Origin: Stomoxys calcitrans
Taxonomy: Eukaryota; Arthropoda; Insecta; Diptera; Muscidae
Reading direction: 5' to 3'
NCBI RefSeq assembly: GCF_963082655.1
Contig: NC_081552.1
Location: 73,288,707-73,352,706, forward strand
DNA length: 64,000 nt
In this document: positions 1-9,984 of the stretch, piece by piece
Numbering within the stretch: position 1 is the first letter of the stretch
Layout: the number at the start of each line of letters is the position of its first letter
Made by a program: the position numbers and the translations under genes
The notes under the pieces: generated by a model
The model's database searches: none
What the model was told of the DNA's origin: nothing
Seen by the model: the letters and a program-made list of their open reading frames with translations, nothing else

Positions 1-1104
1 CTGGGAGTAACTAACCTAAAACCGAGAGATCGGTCTATATGGCAGCTATATCCAAATCTGGACCGATCTGCGCCATATTTGAAAAAGATGCTGAAGGGCC
101 TTAGGCAACTCACTGTCCCAAATTTCAGCAAAATCGGATAATAAATGTAGCTTTTATCGGCCTAAGACCCTAAATAGGAGGATCGGTCTATATGGCAGCT
201 ATATCCAAATCTGGACCGATCTGGGCCATATTGACTAAGAATATCGAAGGGCCTAACACAACTCACTGTCCCAAATTTCAGCAAAATCGGATAATAAATG
301 TGGTTTTTATCGGCCTAAGACCCTAAATCGGAGGATCGGTCTATATGGCAGCTATATCCAAATCTGGACCGATCTGGGCCATATTGACTTAAAATGTCGA
401 AGGGCCTAACACAACTCACTCTCCCAAATTTCAGCAAAATCGGGTAATGAATGTAGTTTTTATCGGCCTAAGACCCTAAATCGGAGGATCGGTTTATATG
501 GCAGCTATATCCAAATCTGGACCGATCTGAGCCATATTGACGAAGAATATCGAAGGACCAAAGGCAACTCACTGTCCTAAATTTCAGCAAAATCGGATAA
601 TAAATGTGGCTTTTATGGGCCTAAGACCCTAAATCGGAGAATCGGTTTATATGGCAGCTATATCCAAATCTGGACCGATCTGGGCCATATTGACTAAGAA
701 TGTCTAAGGGTCTATCACACCTCATTGTCTTAAATTTCAGCAAAATCGGATAGTAAATGTGGCTTTTATGAGCCTAAGACCCTAAATCGGCCGATCGGTC
801 TATATGGGGGCTATATCAAGATATAGTCCGATATAGCCCATCTTCGAACTTAACCTGCTTATGGGCAAAAAAAGAATCTGTAGAAAATTTCAGCTCAATA
901 TCTCTATTTTTGAAGACTGTAGCGTGATTTCAACAGACAGACGGACGGACGGAAAGACGGACGGACATGTCTAGATCGTCTTAGATTTTTACGCTGATCA
1001 AGAATATATATACTTTATAGGGTCGGAAATGGATATTTCGATGTGTTGCAAACGGAATGGCAAAATGAATATACCCCCATCCTTCGGTGGTGGGTATAAA
1101 AAGT
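1..1104 (-). mobile_element. DINE-1/Helentron-like element, subfamily A (3' end cut by window)
   Basis: This is a non-autonomous element on the minus strand. The repeated block CGGTCTATATGGCAGC begins at about 31, 184, 337, 490, 643 and 796, an exact 153-bp period. Toward the element's 5' end come a GACAGACGGACGG (GTCY on the other strand) run at about 932-968, the block GATCAAGAATATATATACTT (about 997) and the terminus CCCCCATCCTTCGGTGGTGGGTATAAAA. The order of 5' tip, TA-rich core, GTCY run and tandem core matches mini-me/DINE-1 elements of Diptera, now placed with Helentrons. It has no coding capacity. It lies head-to-tail with the next copy. Confidence 0.75.
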
Positions 1105-2128
1105 AAAAGCGTGCTAAGTTTGGCCGGACCGAATCGTTTATACCCTCCACCATGGATCGCATTTGTCAAGTTCTTTGAATGACTTTTTCGAATAGAAAAA
1201 CACACCCTCCAAAATTCCATTCAAATCGTGTAATAATTGCACCCTCCAGAGGCTCCAAAGTCAAACTGGGAGATCGGTTTATATTGCAGCTATATCAGGT
1301 TATATACCGATACCACCAAAAACACATATGCAAAATTTCAACCATATTGGATAAGAATTTTGCCCTCCAGAAGCACAGGAAGTCTAATCGGAAGATCGGC
1401 TTATAAGGCGGCTATATCAGGATATAGACTTATTTAGACCATACTTAACACAGTTGTTGGATATCAAAATAAAACACTTCATGCAAAATTTCGGTCAAAT
1501 TGGATAAGAATTGCGCCCTCTAGAAGCTCAAGAAGGTCCCAGATCGGTTAATATGCCAGCTATATCAGGTTATGTACCGATTTCATACTTAGAAGAGTTA
1601 TTGGAAGTCATAACAAAACTTCACCCAACCCATGCGAAATTTCGAAATTTCGTTATGTGCAAAATTACAGCCAAATCGGATAAGAATTGCGCCCTCTAAA
1701 AGCTGAAGAAGTTAAAACCCCCAGATTGGTTTATATGGCAGCTATATCAGGTTATGGACCGATTTGAACCATACTTAGAACAGTTGTTGGAAGTGATACT
1801 AAAACACCAGATGCAAAATTTCAGTGAAGTCGGAGAATTACGCCCTCTAGAGGCTCAAGAAGTCAAGACCCAAGATCAGTTTATGTGGTTGCTATATCAA
1901 AAAATGGACCGAAATGGCCCATTTACAATCCCAACCTACCTACACTAATAAAAGGTGTCGAAAGGAAGCGTGCTTTCGACTGACAGACGGAGCGGCAGAT
2001 ATGGCTAGATCGACTTAAAATGACATGACGATCAAGAATATATATACTTTATGGGGTTTCAGACGCATATTTCGAGGTGTTATAAACAGAATGACGCAAT
2101 TTGTATACCCCCATCCTTTGGTGGAGGG

Positions 2129-2131
<3 letters not shown>
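1105..2131 (-). mobile_element. DINE-1/Helentron-like element, subfamily B, near complete
   Basis: The 3' end is at 1105 (GTAAAAGCGTGCTAAG, then the decayed palindrome TTTGGCCGGACCGAA and TATACCCTCCACCATGG). Core repeats carry the subfamily B hallmarks GCGCCCTCTAGA and GTTATGGACCGATTT. Near the 5' end come GACAGACGGAG, a TATATACTTTATGG block and CCCCCATCCTTTGGTGGAGGGTATA at 2108-2131. The subfamily A copy ends directly against it, so the two form a tandem insertion in one orientation. The ORFs here are chance frames. Confidence 0.75.
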
Positions 2132-2188
<57 letters not shown>

Positions 2189-2196
2189 AATAAATA

Positions 2197-2277
<81 letters not shown>
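2128..2277. repeat. (TA)n microsatellite, about 150 bp
   Basis: A nearly pure TA run with a short TAAATAAATAAATAA interruption. It starts exactly at the GGGTATA 5' tip of the neighbouring subfamily B element, so it probably grew from the tip's own TATA seed. The Tyr/Ile-rich frames across it are not genes. Confidence 0.95.
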
Positions 2278-2278
<1 letters not shown>

Positions 2279-3012
2279 GAGAAATATATAAAATTGAACC
2301 GACTTCGATTAAATTCACAATATCGAGAGTCAAGAGAAAAGCCTTCCTGCCAAATTTTGAGAGAATCGGTTAACAAATAACCATTTTATTGCAATATTAT
2401 TGCATATCGGACGAACATATGTATGGGAGCTATATCTAAATCTGAACCGATTTTGACCAAACTTTACAAACATTGAGGAAGTCATCAAGAAAAGCGTTGT
2501 ACGGAATTTTGGGAAGATGGGCCAATACATGCGCTTGCAGTGGCACTAGGAGTAAAAATATGGCGATATAAATATATCAGAGCTATATCTAAATCTGAGC
2601 CGATTTCCATGAAATTAACCAGTAATATAGAGAGTCATTAGAAAATCCTTCCTGTCAAATTTCGAGAGAATCGGGTAACTAATGACCATTGTATTGCAAT
2701 TTTACTGCAATTCGGACGAACATATATATGGGAGATATATCCAAATCTGAACCGATTTTTCCAATTTCAATAGGCTTCGTCTCTAGGCAAAAGAATATGC
2801 CTGTACCAAATTTCAAGACGATCGACTTGTACCAAAACTGCGACCTGTAGTTTGCACACAAATTAACATGGACAGACAGACAGACGACCATGGCTAAATC
2901 GAATCAGAAAGTGATTCTAAGTCGATCGGTATACTTATCAATGGGTCTATCTCTCTTCCTTCTGGGTGCTACAAACAAATGCACTAAGTTATAATACACT
3001 GGTGTAGGGTTT
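2278..3012 (-). mobile_element. DINE-1/Helentron-like element, subfamily C
   Basis: This is a third subfamily. The AGCTATATCTAAATCTGA block recurs at about 2428, 2581 and 2733, again 152-153 bp apart. It has a GACAGACAGACAGACGACCATGGCTAAATCG microsatellite region at about 2870-2900, then a divergent 5' tip (CAATGGGTCTATCTCTCTTCC ... ACTAAGTTATAATACACTGG). The same tip recurs in the opposite orientation at 58411-58536. The 3' end is missing or replaced by the TA run. Confidence 0.65.
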
Positions 3013-3221
3013 AAAAACGCACTTTATAATGTCGCATAGACTTTTTTACACTACAATACTTTTACATCAAAAACCTGAACGAACGAGTTTAAAAATTTCA
3101 AATGTTTATGGAAGTAATTGAGGCACTCCAACAAATAACGGGACAATAAAAACACAGTAAATAATACACATAGATACAAAATATTGAGGATCAATTACCG
3201 CACTTTATTTTCTCCGACAGT

Positions 3222-3831
3222 GTATATCAGGTTTTCGATTTTAACCGTATTTGGCACTGTTGTTGGAAGTCGTAACAGAACACTGGATGCAAAATGTTAG
3301 CGAAATCGGACTAAATTTGCGGCTGCCGGGGGCTGAAGATGTCAAATCGGGAGATCGGTTTATATGGGAACTATATCAGGTTATAGACCGATTTCAACCT
3401 TACCTGGTAGGGTTCGTGAAAATGAACACTACTTGCAAAGTTTCAGCTCAATCGAATGACAATTGCGGCGTCTAGGGGCTACATATGTCAAATCGGGATA
3501 TCGGTTTATATGGAAGCTATTTTCAAATCTAAGCCTATGAAGATTATTTGCAATCCCCAATGACCCCTGTTCCTTAGTGGAATGTTCATGGGCAAAATTT
3601 GCATATTTACCAGTGAAAAATTTCAAGCGGCTAGCTGTACGCGTTAGACCGCTATCGTTATTTCGACAGACTGACGGACGGAGAAAGCTAGATCGACCCA
3701 AAATGCCCAGACGATCAAGAATATATTTACTTTATGGGGTCGTACATCAATATTTCGAGGGGTTACAAAGGGAATGACTACGTTAGTATTAACCCCCCAC
3801 ACCCCCCCTAAATATGGTGGTGGGTATAAAA
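3222..3831 (-). mobile_element. DINE-like subfamily B fragment with an embedded SINE scrap
   Basis: Subfamily B core, then GACTGACGGACGGAG, AAGAATATATTTACTTTATGG and GGTGGTGGGTATAAAAA at the 5' tip. At about 3563-3618 the core is interrupted by CCTGTTCCTTAGTGGAATG...GGCAAAATTTGC. The same block occurs on the opposite strand at 14690-14775 and is assigned here to a SINE body. Confidence 0.65.
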
Positions 3832-4253
3832 ATGAATGAGTTTTGGATTCAACCCCAATTCAAACCCACTAAAACCTCACTCAAATTATAAGATTAGATT
3901 GATTAGAAATTGTATTGATTTTGCTTTAAAGGCACACAAATGTTTTGCACTTGGCATTGTGAAAAATGTAATGATAACATGTGGTGAATGAAATTTCATG
4001 CCATTCTTTCGAATTTAATCAGAATAAATTAATGTTTGTAAAGAGATTGACATTTTCATATAAAATGAATGTCTTGTGTTTCGAAACAAAGTCCAGAGAT
4101 CTTATGTGCACGTTTTTATCTTAATTCTCTCTCTGTCAAAACTTGTCTGGTTTATGTGTCACACGCATCTTCACTTCCTACGCAGTTGAGGAGTTGACAT
4201 GAATGGTATCGAATATCAGCCACCCTATTTTGTCAACATATACTCTTACATAC
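3832..4253. other. Unassigned AT-rich non-repetitive DNA
   Basis: I see no coding frame, no repeat shared with the rest of the window and no RNA gene here. It is probably ancestral intergenic or intronic sequence that later elements landed in. Confidence 0.4.
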
Positions 4254-4255
4254 TA

Positions 4256-4852
4256 AAGGGTGATTTTTTTGAGGATAGGATTTTCATGCATTAGTATTTG
4301 ACAGATCACGTGGGATTTCAGACATGGTGTCAAAGAGAAAGATGCTCAGTATGCTTTGACATTTCATCATGAATAGACTTACTAACGAGCAACGCTTGCA
4401 AATCATTGAATTTTATTACCAAAATCAGTGCTCGGTTCGAAATGTGTTCATTCACCGTTCAGCGATGAGGCTCATTTCTGGTTGAATGGCTACGTAAATA
4501 AGCAAAATTGCCGCATTTGGAGTGAAGAGCAACCAGAAGCCGTTCAAGAACTGCCCATGCATCCCGAAAAATGCACTGTTTGGTGTGGTTTGTACGCTGG
4601 TGGAATCATTGGACCGTATTTTTTCAAAGATGCTGTTGGACGCAACGTTACGGTGAATGAACACATTTCGAACCAAACACTGATTTTGGTAATAAAATTC
4701 AATGATTTGCAAGCGTTGCTCGTTAGTAAGTCTATTCATGATGAAATGTCAAAGCATACTGACCATCTTTCTCTTTGACACCATGTCTGAAATCCCACGT
4801 GATCTGTCAAATACTAATGCATGAAAATCCTAACCTCAAAAAAATCACCCTT
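4256..4852 (+). mobile_element. 597-bp Tc1/mariner-superfamily fold-back element, copy 1
   Basis: Flanked by TA (4254-4255 and 4853-4854). The termini are AAGGGTGATTTTTTTGAGG and its inverse. The two inverted arms are about 203 bp each and surround a centre of about 190 bp (4460-4649). The centre encodes a transposase fragment with FSDEAHFWLNGYVNKQNCR and HPEKCTVWCG...GGIIGPYFF, typical of IS630/Tc1/mariner transposases. The left arm contains the start of the transposase ORF (MNRLTNEQRLQIIEFYY from about 4370), and the right arm carries the same coding segment inverted. The later catalytic region is absent, so the element is non-autonomous. Copy 2 at 60871-61467 has exactly the same length and differs by only a few bases. 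Confidence 0.85.
4428..4778 (+). pseudogene. Tc1/mariner-type transposase fragment (116-codon frame)
   Basis: The frame begins inside the left arm and ends inside the right arm. Only about residues 8-72 are real transposase. FSDEAHFW (carrying one expected catalytic Asp) is followed by NKQNCRIW, MHPEKCTVWCG and IIGPYFF. Residues after NVTVN are read from the inverted right arm and are not transposase. Full-length relatives run to roughly 350 residues, so the downstream catalytic acidic residues are missing. It cannot encode an active enzyme. Confidence 0.75.
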
Positions 4853-4854
4853 TA

Positions 4855-5719
4855 CTATTTGGCTTAATATAAGGCCCATTCAACACAAAGAAGAGATTTT
4901 AATTGTGTTTGGATCTTAGAAACTTGACATTTTGGCAATTTTCAACAGCAAAGTTAATTAGAGAAACTATCACAATTTTCTCGGGCCAGCAAGCTATTAC
5001 TATGCGCTTCCACCCTGTCAGGAAACATAATCAAAATGTTCTTTATTTTCCGCCTTGGCCCTTGCTCCCTTTGTGGAGAAAATCAAATATTTGACAAGCA
5101 TTTGACTTGGCTGGGCAACAATTGACATTTTATCAACACTTGATGTCAATCCAACCAAATGACCAGCGAATGAGTCACAGCATTTACAAAGCATTCGAGT
5201 TTCACTTGTAAGAGGGCAAGAGCAAAGAACTCACCCTTGTCAAGGATGGATAATGAAAATCCCCATCGATTAACTCCAAGAGACATGAGAGTTCAACAAA
5301 ACATCGCAATTAACTTGGTGCACAATTCAGTCATCTGCTCTTATGGAGTTCCATAATGAATTTGAATTGTTTCAGTGCATTGCTAGGCGCCGTTTTCTTT
5401 CCAAAGACAATGACTGACTTACGAATGGATGAATGAATAACAGTGGAATAGGATGGGTGACAAGCAAATGTGGGGGTGGGTTTTGCAAAGGAAATGGTCA
5501 ATTTGATTTTATTGAAGACGACTGCTGATTGCAGTAAATGGAGGTTGATTAGAAAAGAGGGAAATAAGGCTTTGTAGTGGAAATGAACCGAGAAAGCAGC
5601 GATAATTTGTTGCTATAAATTAGGTCTACAAAGCGTGAAAATATTTAACATAATAAAAGGATGCATGGGTGGATTCCTTAAGGAATTTAAGAGAAATATA
5701 CAAAGGAGAGGAATTTTGA
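4855..5719. other. Unassigned non-repetitive DNA
   Basis: Mixed-composition sequence with only short chance frames (for example 63 codons at 4903-5094). There are no recognisable protein motifs and no match to other parts of the window. It is a candidate for ancestral intergenic or intronic DNA. Confidence 0.4.
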
Positions 5720-5972
5720 GAAAAACAAGTAAAACTTCATTAAGTTTGGCCGGGTTCAACTCTGGATATCCACCACCTCGGGTATGTAGTATATAAAAAA
5801 TTTCGTGTAAGTCCGGCGAAGAATGCACGATTCTGAACTCTTATCATGTAATTTCAGCAACATTTGGTAAAAAAAGAGTGTTGTAGGTATTCAAGAGCGT
5901 AATTCGATCCGATCTGGATCATATTCGGGGAGAATGTGTACCCGATCTAAACCATACTCGAAAGGAGAGATG
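5720..5972 (-). mobile_element. DINE subfamily A, 3' half of an interrupted copy
   Basis: Begins ACAAGTAAAACTTCATTAAGTTTGGCCGGGTTCAAC, the 3' end of subfamily A, followed by ATCCACCACCTCGG and core sequence (GATCTGGATCATATTCG). Core similarity stops near 5972 and resumes near 6595, so an insertion or rearrangement of about 620 bp probably separates the halves. Confidence 0.6.
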
Positions 5973-6594
5973 TGCACGTGAGCGATTTTTCACGAGACAG
6001 AAAAAATATTCATGCACGACTTTACACGCACGCTTACGAAACAAAATATTTACTCACGCAGGATTCACAAAAAACTCACCACTTATGAAAAAACCTCACG
6101 AAACACTTGCGAATCACGTTTGAAATCTTTGTCCATGAAGCGAATAACTATTTCGTTTTTTCAAACGTCGGCGAAGAATAAAATAAAAATAGACAAAAAA
6201 GTATTACTCTGCTTATAGTGAGGAAAACGGAAAAAAGATTATTATAGCAATTCTTGAAATCATATTGGTTTCCATTGCCGACATAAATTTTGTTTGTTTT
6301 ATTGGTTTAAATGGTTGGTATTTTTTTTTTAATTTCCGAGAAAAAAAAAAGAAAAAAAAGAAACAATTCAAAATGTTAGCGACTTTTCAATCGCAAAACA
6401 AACCTATCTCAAGTCGCAATTTTCTTATGAGTTGTGATATCTCATCGATCGTGATTTTATCGAGAGTCGTGATTAGCATTGTGAGTCGTGATTCACGCTC
6501 ACTCAGGAAGAATTTAAATTCCATCACGCGATTTTCTTATGAGTCGTCATATCTCGTGCATCGTGATTTTCTCTCATCTTCTGAACATAGCTCA
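5973..6594. mobile_element. Possible insertion rich in TCGTGATT and its complement
   Basis: This segment lies between two halves of a DINE A. The left part has CACGTGAGCGATTTTTCACGAG and several AATCACG/TTCACG words. The right part (6425-6580) has repeated GAGTCGTGATT, ATCGTGATTTT and TCTTATGAGT blocks, including two ATTTTCTTATGAGT copies about 115 bp apart. Opposed short repeats at both ends resemble the subterminal repeats of a DNA transposon, but I cannot fix termini or a TSD. It also contains a poly-A/T tract at 6315-6365. Confidence 0.35.
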
Positions 6595-6875
6595 CTATGT
6601 TGAATTTCAGCGAAATTGAGCTATAAATGCGGTTTTTATTGGCCTGAGACCGGTCTATATAGGGGCTATATTAAGATATAGACCGATTTAAACCATATAC
6701 GCTAGGGATGTTGAAAATCCTAACACAAATAGTGTGTCTTCGATTCGGTAGATGGGCCTTAATGAGGGCTATATTAAGAGATAGTCCGATATAGCCCATC
6801 TTCAATGAATCTGTGCAAAGTTTCAGCTCAATATTTTATTTTTTAAAGACTGTAGCGTTAAAAACAACAAAAATG
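6595..6875 (-). mobile_element. DINE subfamily A, 5' half of the interrupted copy
   Basis: Resumes with TTGAATTTCAGCGAAATTGAGC, two GGGGCTATATTAAGATATAG-type blocks, TAGTCCGATATAGCCCATCTTC and TTTCAGCTCAATATT...AAAGACTGTAGCGT. These are all near-5' parts of subfamily A as seen at 800-920. The GTCY region and 5' tip are missing. The next sequence is a CAGCAG stem-loop block. Confidence 0.6.
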
Positions 6876-7335
6876 GTTGTTGAAACAGCAGAAAGTCTGC
6901 TGAAAATAGGACAGCAGTAATTTGTTGCTAAAACAGCAAACATTTTCTGCTGTTTTAAAATTTTGTAAATTAAAAAAAAAAAGCTCAAAAATGTCATAAA
7001 AATTAAAAAAAAATATATATGTTTTATTTTATTTTCCAATTTAACAAGCATATATCTAAATTTTTTTTCAAATGTTCTACAATTTTCTAAGGTCGATCGA
7101 ATTTAAACAACAAAAAATAACTACTACATTTTAATATATGCTTTTTAACAAAAAATTAATATATAACAAATACCTTAATTGTTATTTCAAAGTTCAAAAA
7201 TTTTTAATAGATTTATTCAAAAAATTTTAATTTAATATCAGCATCTAAATTTTTCTGGATGTATTCGATTTTTGCAAGAAATATATATATACCTGGAATA
7301 TCAGAAAGGTTAAAACAATCGGAAATTTACGATAA
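6876..7335. repeat. CAGCAG stem-loop block and AT-rich DNA
   Basis: 6893-6955 contains AACAGCAGAAAGTCTGCTG and AACAGCAAACATTTTCTGCTGTT, nested self-complementary words. A related arrangement occurs at 33946-34020 (AACAGCAGAAATACTGCT, CAGCAAACATTTTTGCTGTT). The remainder to 7335 is AT-rich with no assignable content. Confidence 0.45.
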
Positions 7336-7795
7336 AGAAAAATTTAATCTAGCGTAAAAACCGCCAAACACACTAGGGACTTTGTTCTCAAACACAAAAA
7401 GTAAAATTGACAAAATGGAAAAATCTAGCGTTATCTACAAAATTAACAGCAGAGGAAATAAAACTCATAGCTGTCATCAAAGTTATGTAGGAACAACAAA
7501 AACAAACTTAAAACAAGGTTAGCGGGACACAAATCGGAATTGAAATCAAGGCTAAAAAATTCAACTCAAAAAGCAGCATTTGCGAGCCACTGTGCGGAGA
7601 GAATACACACACATCTGACTTGGATAATGCAGAGATATTACAAAGAGAGGATGACTATAGCAAGCGTTTTACTTTAGAAATGCTTCACATCATAAATGTA
7701 CCGCAAGAAAAGAGAATAAACTTTAAGACTGATGTAGAGAACTGTGGGCCTAGCTATAGGCATAATATAAGTAAAAGAAAAACGACTTGTTAGTT
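7336..7795 (+). pseudogene. Penelope-like element GIY-YIG endonuclease remnant
   Basis: Read across at least two single-base frameshifts, the plus strand gives SSVIYKIN, then SYVGTTKTNLK (the YIG half of GIY-YIG), RLAGHKSELKSR, AFASHCAE, THTSDLDNAEIL and RINFKTDV, with a stop at 7791. The order of VIYKI, YVG, R..HK, HC, AEIL and FKTD matches the C-terminal nuclease of Penelope-like retroelements. No reverse transcriptase is visible upstream. The assignment rests on remembered family motifs. Confidence 0.65.
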
Positions 7796-7910
7796 CAATA
7801 TAAAATGCTGTGGTTGCAAGACGTTTGATAAATGTCACTCTGTAAGGTTTTGTTTATGTGAAATATGTGTGAAATTATGATCAATTGATTTATATCCTTT
7901 ACTAGATGAC

Positions 7911-9925
7911 CCGGGCCCGCTCCATTGCGCCTCCTTCTACTTTATATGGAACAAAAGTTTCCTTAGAATATTTATTTTAGTCAATTAAAGATCTTTTAAG
8001 GAAATACCATGCTAACTTGACTACCAGTTTAACAATATAAGTGCTTTTGTCTGAATCCCTTATTATCTTTATTGGTCTACGAAATTAAGTTTGGATGTAA
8101 GGTGTACTCCATTCTTAAAATCCTTCATTTCAGACCGATATTCTCATGATGTCTGATTTAGTGGTGTTTTCGGGGGGGAGGTGGTCCCCCAGATACTTGG
8201 CCCTGAAAAAATATCAGCATCGTGCTCTTCTCTCAAATACCATTTATTTAAACCCCATATTGCCATTGGCTTAAGAGGAGTTCCCAGGATGAGGCGTCCC
8301 CCAAACATATGGCCCCAAAATAGGTTATCAAATTCGTTTTCCTATTTCAATAATCTTTATTTGGGCCCCATATTGTGATGGTCACTAAAAAACTGCTGTT
8401 TGTGGGTTATTTTGGGAAAGGGGAAGACCCCCAGAAAATTGGTCCCAAAAATGGGTATCAATTCTTGCTTTACCCCCAATTCCTTTCATTTAATCTCCAC
8501 ATTAACATAGTCGGTAAATATGCCCGATTTAGGGGTGTTTTGTGGATTGGGGTGGTCCCCCAAGCACTAAGCCCGGAAAATATATCAGCAACGTGCTCTA
8601 TTCTCATATATCTATATATCATTCGTTTTTACCCCATATTGCCATTGCCCTCAAATTGGATATCAAATTCATTTTTTAATCTCATTTTAACTCCGTATTG
8701 CAAAAGTCAGCAAATATGTACGGTTTGGGGTATTGGCCCTAAAAGCTATGAATATTTAGTTACACTCTCTTTAAGACCCAAATTGTCTTAGTGAGCAAAT
8801 TCGTCCTATTAGGGGGTTGTTATGGTTGCGGGACGTCCGCTAGAAAGTTGGCCCCTAATGTTGATATGGGATACGTGGTCTACTCCCACATACCTTTAAT
8901 TTGAGCCTTATAGTCGCAAACATGACCGGCTGGGGGGATGTTTTGGGCGATGGGCGGACACTCAGTGAGTTGGCCTTGAAGATATATATCGGATTCGTTT
9001 TAAAAACCCTCTTATTTGAGCCTCATATTGCAGTAGGCAGAAAATACTTACTATTTGAGTGGTGTTGTGGGGGTGGCGTGGCCCCATAGACACTTTTCCC
9101 GAATATTGATATCAAATTCGTGCTTTACTCCCAAAGACCTTTCATTTGAGTCCCATATTGCTATGGTCGTAAATTTGTCCCCTTTGGGGAATGTTTTTGG
9201 TGAGAGGCGGCCCCCCAAACACTTGGTCCCATATTTGGATATCAAATTCTAATCCTACATTCAAATACCTTTTATTTAATCCCCATATTCCCACGGTCAG
9301 TAAATAAGTCCAGTTTGGGGAGTGTTTCGGGGGAGGGGTGGACCCCCAGAAACGTGGTCCCACATTTGAATATCAGATTCGTATTCTACTCGCAAATACC
9401 TTTCATTTGAGTCCCATATTGCTATGGTCGGTAAATACGTCCGATTTGGGGGTGTTTTGGGGGTTGTGGTGGTCCCCCTAGCACTTGGTCCGACAATTGG
9501 ATATCAGATACGTTTTCTTATCCTAAATACCTTTCATTTGAGTCCCATATTGTCTTGATTTGTGTAAATATATGTTTGGTAGGTTTTAGGGTGGGGCAGC
9601 CCTTCTAGGTTCCCCATCCGAAATTGGGATACCAAATTTTTATTTTTAGGGTACTATATGAGAGCACACAAAATTTCGCTTAAATCGCACCACCCATCTC
9701 CGAGATCTGGCGTTTCTGAAAATTAAGGTAAGGGGGAGGGTCCGCGCCCCCTCAGATATCAAAAAATTTAGTATTCTATTTTCACTACGGGGTCATTATG
9801 CACCATTTGTGAAAATTTTAAGAAAATCGGTTTAGCCGTTTCTGAGTCTATAAGGAACACACAAATATACAACCAACCAAACAAACAAATAAACAAACAC
9901 AAATTGATTTTTATATACAAGATAC
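7911..9925 (+). mobile_element. Family D element (unclassified, about 131-bp core period), copy D1
   Basis: Starts ACTAGATGACCCGGGCCCGCTCC and ends with AATCGGTTTAGCCGTTTCTGAGTC, an ACAAACAAATAAACAAAC tract and TTTTTATATACAAGATAC. Between these lie tandem units (TTTCATTTGAGTCCCATATTGCTATGGTC ... TTTGGGGGTGTTTTGGGG...GGTCCCCC...ACTTGGTCC...GATATCA). The TTCATTTGAG block sits at about 9011, 9141, 9271, 9402 and 9533, a 130-131 bp period. It encodes nothing recognisable; frames such as 8375-8791 are repeat translations. The class is unknown. Confidence 0.7.
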
Positions 9926-9984
9926 TTAAGAATTTTTTTTTTTTATAATATTGTATTTTAACTTAAATGTAGTCCATTAATATT

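Noticed and set aside
1..830. CRISPR array or satellite DNA
   Set aside because: Units are 153 bp with no separate spacers, and the arrays are bounded by DINE termini, so they are element cores rather than CRISPR or free satellite.
2080..2376. 98-codon minus-strand ORF rich in Tyr and Ile
   Set aside because: It is a translation of the (TA)n microsatellite; the same applies to 22612-22833 and 22667-22876.
4452..4739. 95-codon minus ORF (and its mate at 60984-61271, plus)
   Set aside because: It reads inward from the arm's MNRLTNEQRLQ start but then runs antisense to the transposase fragment, so it is not a coherent protein.
8375..8791. 138-codon ORF
   Set aside because: It runs through family D core units in one chance frame; neighbouring copies have different stops. 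The ORFs at 50201-50781 and 52600-53142 are rejected for the same reason.
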